A stretch of 36,572 nt of DNA, from contig JADGBM010000017.1 in the NCBI GenBank assembly GCA_015231515.1, positions 1 through 36,572 on the forward strand. Direction: 5' to 3'. The position numbers and the translations under genes were made by a program. The notes beneath the pieces were generated by a model. The model was not told the DNA's origin. It made no database searches and saw only the letters and a list, made by a program, of their open reading frames with translations. Below are positions 35,601 to 36,572 of the stretch, in pieces. How positions within the stretch are numbered: position 1 is the stretch's first letter; each line of letters begins with the position of its first letter. The DNA is from Desulfobulbaceae bacterium (GTDB lineage Bacteria; Desulfobacterota; Desulfobulbia; Desulfobulbales; VMSU01).

Positions 35601-36572
35601 TCTGTCATTCCACCATCGACACAGTAATTCCTCACCAGGCAGATCATGATGCAATTGTCTTCGAAGCCTACGAGCAGCCTGTAACCAACTTGCCCCTATT
35701 ACCTGCATGTACCAACTGCCACGGCGCTGGGAATGTATCTATCACCACAGCCAACGAACATATTGGCTTTCTTACCAGAAATGCTACCATTATTGATTGT
35801 GATTCCTGCCATAAACCAGCATTTCAAACCATCATCAATGCCGGCAGAAGCAGCAACCCATCACCGCGCCCAATTGAATGCCGGGAATGCCATGGTGGTA
35901 GATTGGCCAACCCAGATCCACTGATTGTTGATCCACAAACAGAACATCCTTCTGATGTTATGCCGCATGATCCTGAGACCCCTCAAACCCTCGCAACAAC
36001 AACAACTTGTGTAACCTGCCACTATGAAACCGACTTGTCTATTGGTATCCATAAGCTCTGCGACACCTGCCATGATCAAACAACCTTTGCCCTGATTGGC
36101 ACTGCTGCTACAGCCGTTGGTGCTGGTGAGACTGCCCCATTTACCTGTGCAGAATGCCATACCAGTCATGTTGCCGATTTCTTTACAGGACACTCCTCCC
36201 CTGGCACTCACATGTTTAAGGGCTTTGTCACTACAACTACTGACAACACCTGTGAAGAGTGCCATACTGCAGCAAATACCATCGCAGACCAGAAGATGCA
36301 TAAAGGTCTCTGTGAAAGTTGCCATACGCTTGTTACCGGGGAGTTAAAGGGCAGTGCTGCCGGCAAATTCGACGGCGGTGACTGTACGATTTGTCACACA
36401 ACCTACGCCACCGACTTCTACAATCACATAACGCCTAATCATGAAGTAAGTGCCTTTGTCACGTATGATGCAACATGTCAGAACTGTCATCATACCGGTC
36501 ATGTTATGACCAGTCCATATACCCATAACTCCAATTTCACCACCAGAATTGGTTGTGAGCTGTGCCATGCAG
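32684..36572 (+). CDS. Giant secreted multiheme c-type cytochrome, C-terminus beyond window
   Basis: 1,296 residues are visible with no stop. The signal peptide is MKKSIAFAIVCFSVLFASN and ends near VYS. I count 38 CXXCH motifs, plus CVTNCH (CX3CH, residues 616-621) and CVSTGCH (CX4CH, 857-863), which may bind further hemes. Three motifs lie before residue 109. A heme-free, probably beta-rich stretch spans about 109-286, then motifs follow every 15-40 residues. From about residue 750 the pattern repeats in three-heme units of about 68-78 residues (GxGDCAxCH...CxxCH...CxTCH). Relatives serve long-range electron transfer outside the cell in Geobacter and Desulfobacterota. It lies behind a sigma-54 promoter; RBS AAAGAGAAA is weak. 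Confidence 0.93.
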   Translation, partial: MKKSIAFAIVCFSVLFASNVYSNDVTDAPHNNSFNIECRDCHQYSLWWSYSPARGTAQDFFAGLSEEICLRCHDGSPTQVHKGTMAPHTSATLSNGYGTWNTSCVDCHSPHYQQQLEWRTNSTDKAKLYLVTGTISAPYDTNINIRLNIPESGKTTITYDTPFTYNDIRWSIPYDSNTDTITWENKNNAIPGRGLIFVHDTENAVDSYVIDSTNASNQIVINGLLDLTKINTTTKPSSNTFGLIYGQLIKQNFILQDGTEAPVKFFDPVGGFVEEDATGSGLTTGICQVCHTKTSNPTTLAPRFRNDGTFPAGGHSAYVAGDCSDCHIRETGFTPSGLDHSTSGNSAVLDTPLCVNCHAHAANNPMGVHGSECIKCHELASPEVGNSTLKTAYGSATRISAGDCVWCHEGYFDGHDRGSVVGGVLDHSSSVALSIDQSTTILNCSGCHPASTTPFSSTGEVHSVNGCATCHDTAINGGLIAPAVAGGGECAICHGAFNSHDHGTDTGITHWLSYDPARDISDSNTCDFCHPSQLGDWNAILETHVSGGQCGTCHNSTRTNGASTSVNPAYNSVANAIAQSGATNSITLNCIDCHWDRQLNHFVDHSTFVTGGTTNCVTNCHDSSFTASPTDPKLHDDCTICHTGTTKPVTLISLAVGHATTDIGFGNPNICTTCHSTPTFWDHIKGGDHLGQVRATINNTCETCHVSTGDLVIEPTLHNGGCGICHDLGRGGILRAGYTGRGSALTGAGDCASCHTDHAADFFFHVKPNHNTKILPTAKCVACHNEADMVDGVHATNSCLTCHTAVTGVMRGGANGDASNGSGDCAFCHPSRDANFFTGHTNPVDHNLANVLATPNCVSTGCHTGARRAEDIHITNSCDTCHNPASGALRSGINGNATGGAGTCASCHATRAANYKSHNTPSHAALTSSPECTSCHSTAMITGVHKGTCTNCHVDLTGVLVGSAATGAGSCTFCHSTIDTVIPHQADHDAIVFEAYEQPVTNLPLLPACTNCHGAGNVSITTANEHIGFLTRNATIIDCDSCHKPAFQTIINAGRSSNPSPRPIECRECHGGRLANPDPLIVDPQTEHPSDVMPHDPETPQTLATTTTCVTCHYETDLSIGIHKLCDTCHDQTTFALIGTAATAVGAGETAPFTCAECHTSHVADFFTGHSSPGTHMFKGFVTTTTDNTCEECHTAANTIADQKMHKGLCESCHTLVTGELKGSAAGKFDGGDCTICHTTYATDFYNHITPNHEVSAFVTYDATCQNCHHTGHVMTSPYTHNSNFTTRIGCELCHA

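Noticed and set aside
34600-36572. CRISPR-like regular repeats in the cytochrome gene
   Set aside because: The regularity comes from coding repeats of heme motifs; bases vary between copies and no identical spacer-repeat structure exists.

Overview
The window looks like the chromosome of an anaerobic, probably sulfate-reducing or sulfur-metabolising bacterium of the Desulfobacterota (Desulfobulbales-like). The call rests on gene content: a class I hybrid cluster protein with a TTGAC-N4-GTCAA operator, desulfoferrodoxin, rubrerythrin and an A-type flavoprotein under a PerR-type regulator, a DVU0298-like HEAT protein, octaheme and giant multiheme cytochromes, and an F0 operon separate from F1. 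The genus cannot be fixed from sequence reading alone.

Layout. 1-900: the edge of an accessory region. It holds a Fic protein cut by the window, a start-less gene tail, and a tRNA-Met(CAU) with its terminator. 990-1117: a probable sigma-54-driven small RNA carrying an anti-Shine-Dalgarno stretch. 1281-6128: a nitrogen-stress locus, with an HAO-like octaheme cytochrome divergent from hcp, a zinc-ribbon protein and a ferredoxin, and an HcpR-type site at the class II activator position. 6246-9162: mixed and partly decayed DNA, with a nuclease-transposase remnant, a sigma-54 promoter before a small exported protein, ribonuclease D, a broken metallo-hydrolase and a HEAT protein. 9299-12497: an oxygen-defence operon (perR, rbr, dfx, ftn, fprA) whose promoter overlaps a palindromic operator. 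12769-16312: MBL hydrolase, siroheme synthase, CcsA/HemX and hemA. 16593-21776: yjbQ, PilZ, UbiD with a coupled small gene, a FliX-like small protein, rluB, a 6S-like RNA and an HU/IHF gene. 21790-27165 (minus): a nucleoside phosphorylase with rimO, the F0 genes atpZ-atpI-atpB-atpE, and hemL. 27511-29136: a MamK-like actin and a membrane-anchored coiled-coil protein. 29183-32169: a divergent response regulator and histidine kinase. 32525 to the end: a sigma-54 promoter and a giant secreted cytochrome, unfinished at the edge, with 38 CXXCH motifs plus one CX3CH and one CX4CH.

Common threads. Heme supply (hemA, hemL, siroheme, CcsA) sits beside heavy heme users. Two stress systems are each built around visible operators. 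Three near-consensus sigma-54 promoters drive unrelated outputs: a small RNA, a small exported protein and the giant cytochrome. The most novel candidates are the sigma-54 small RNA, the giant cytochrome, and the MamK-like filament gene paired with a membrane coiled-coil protein.
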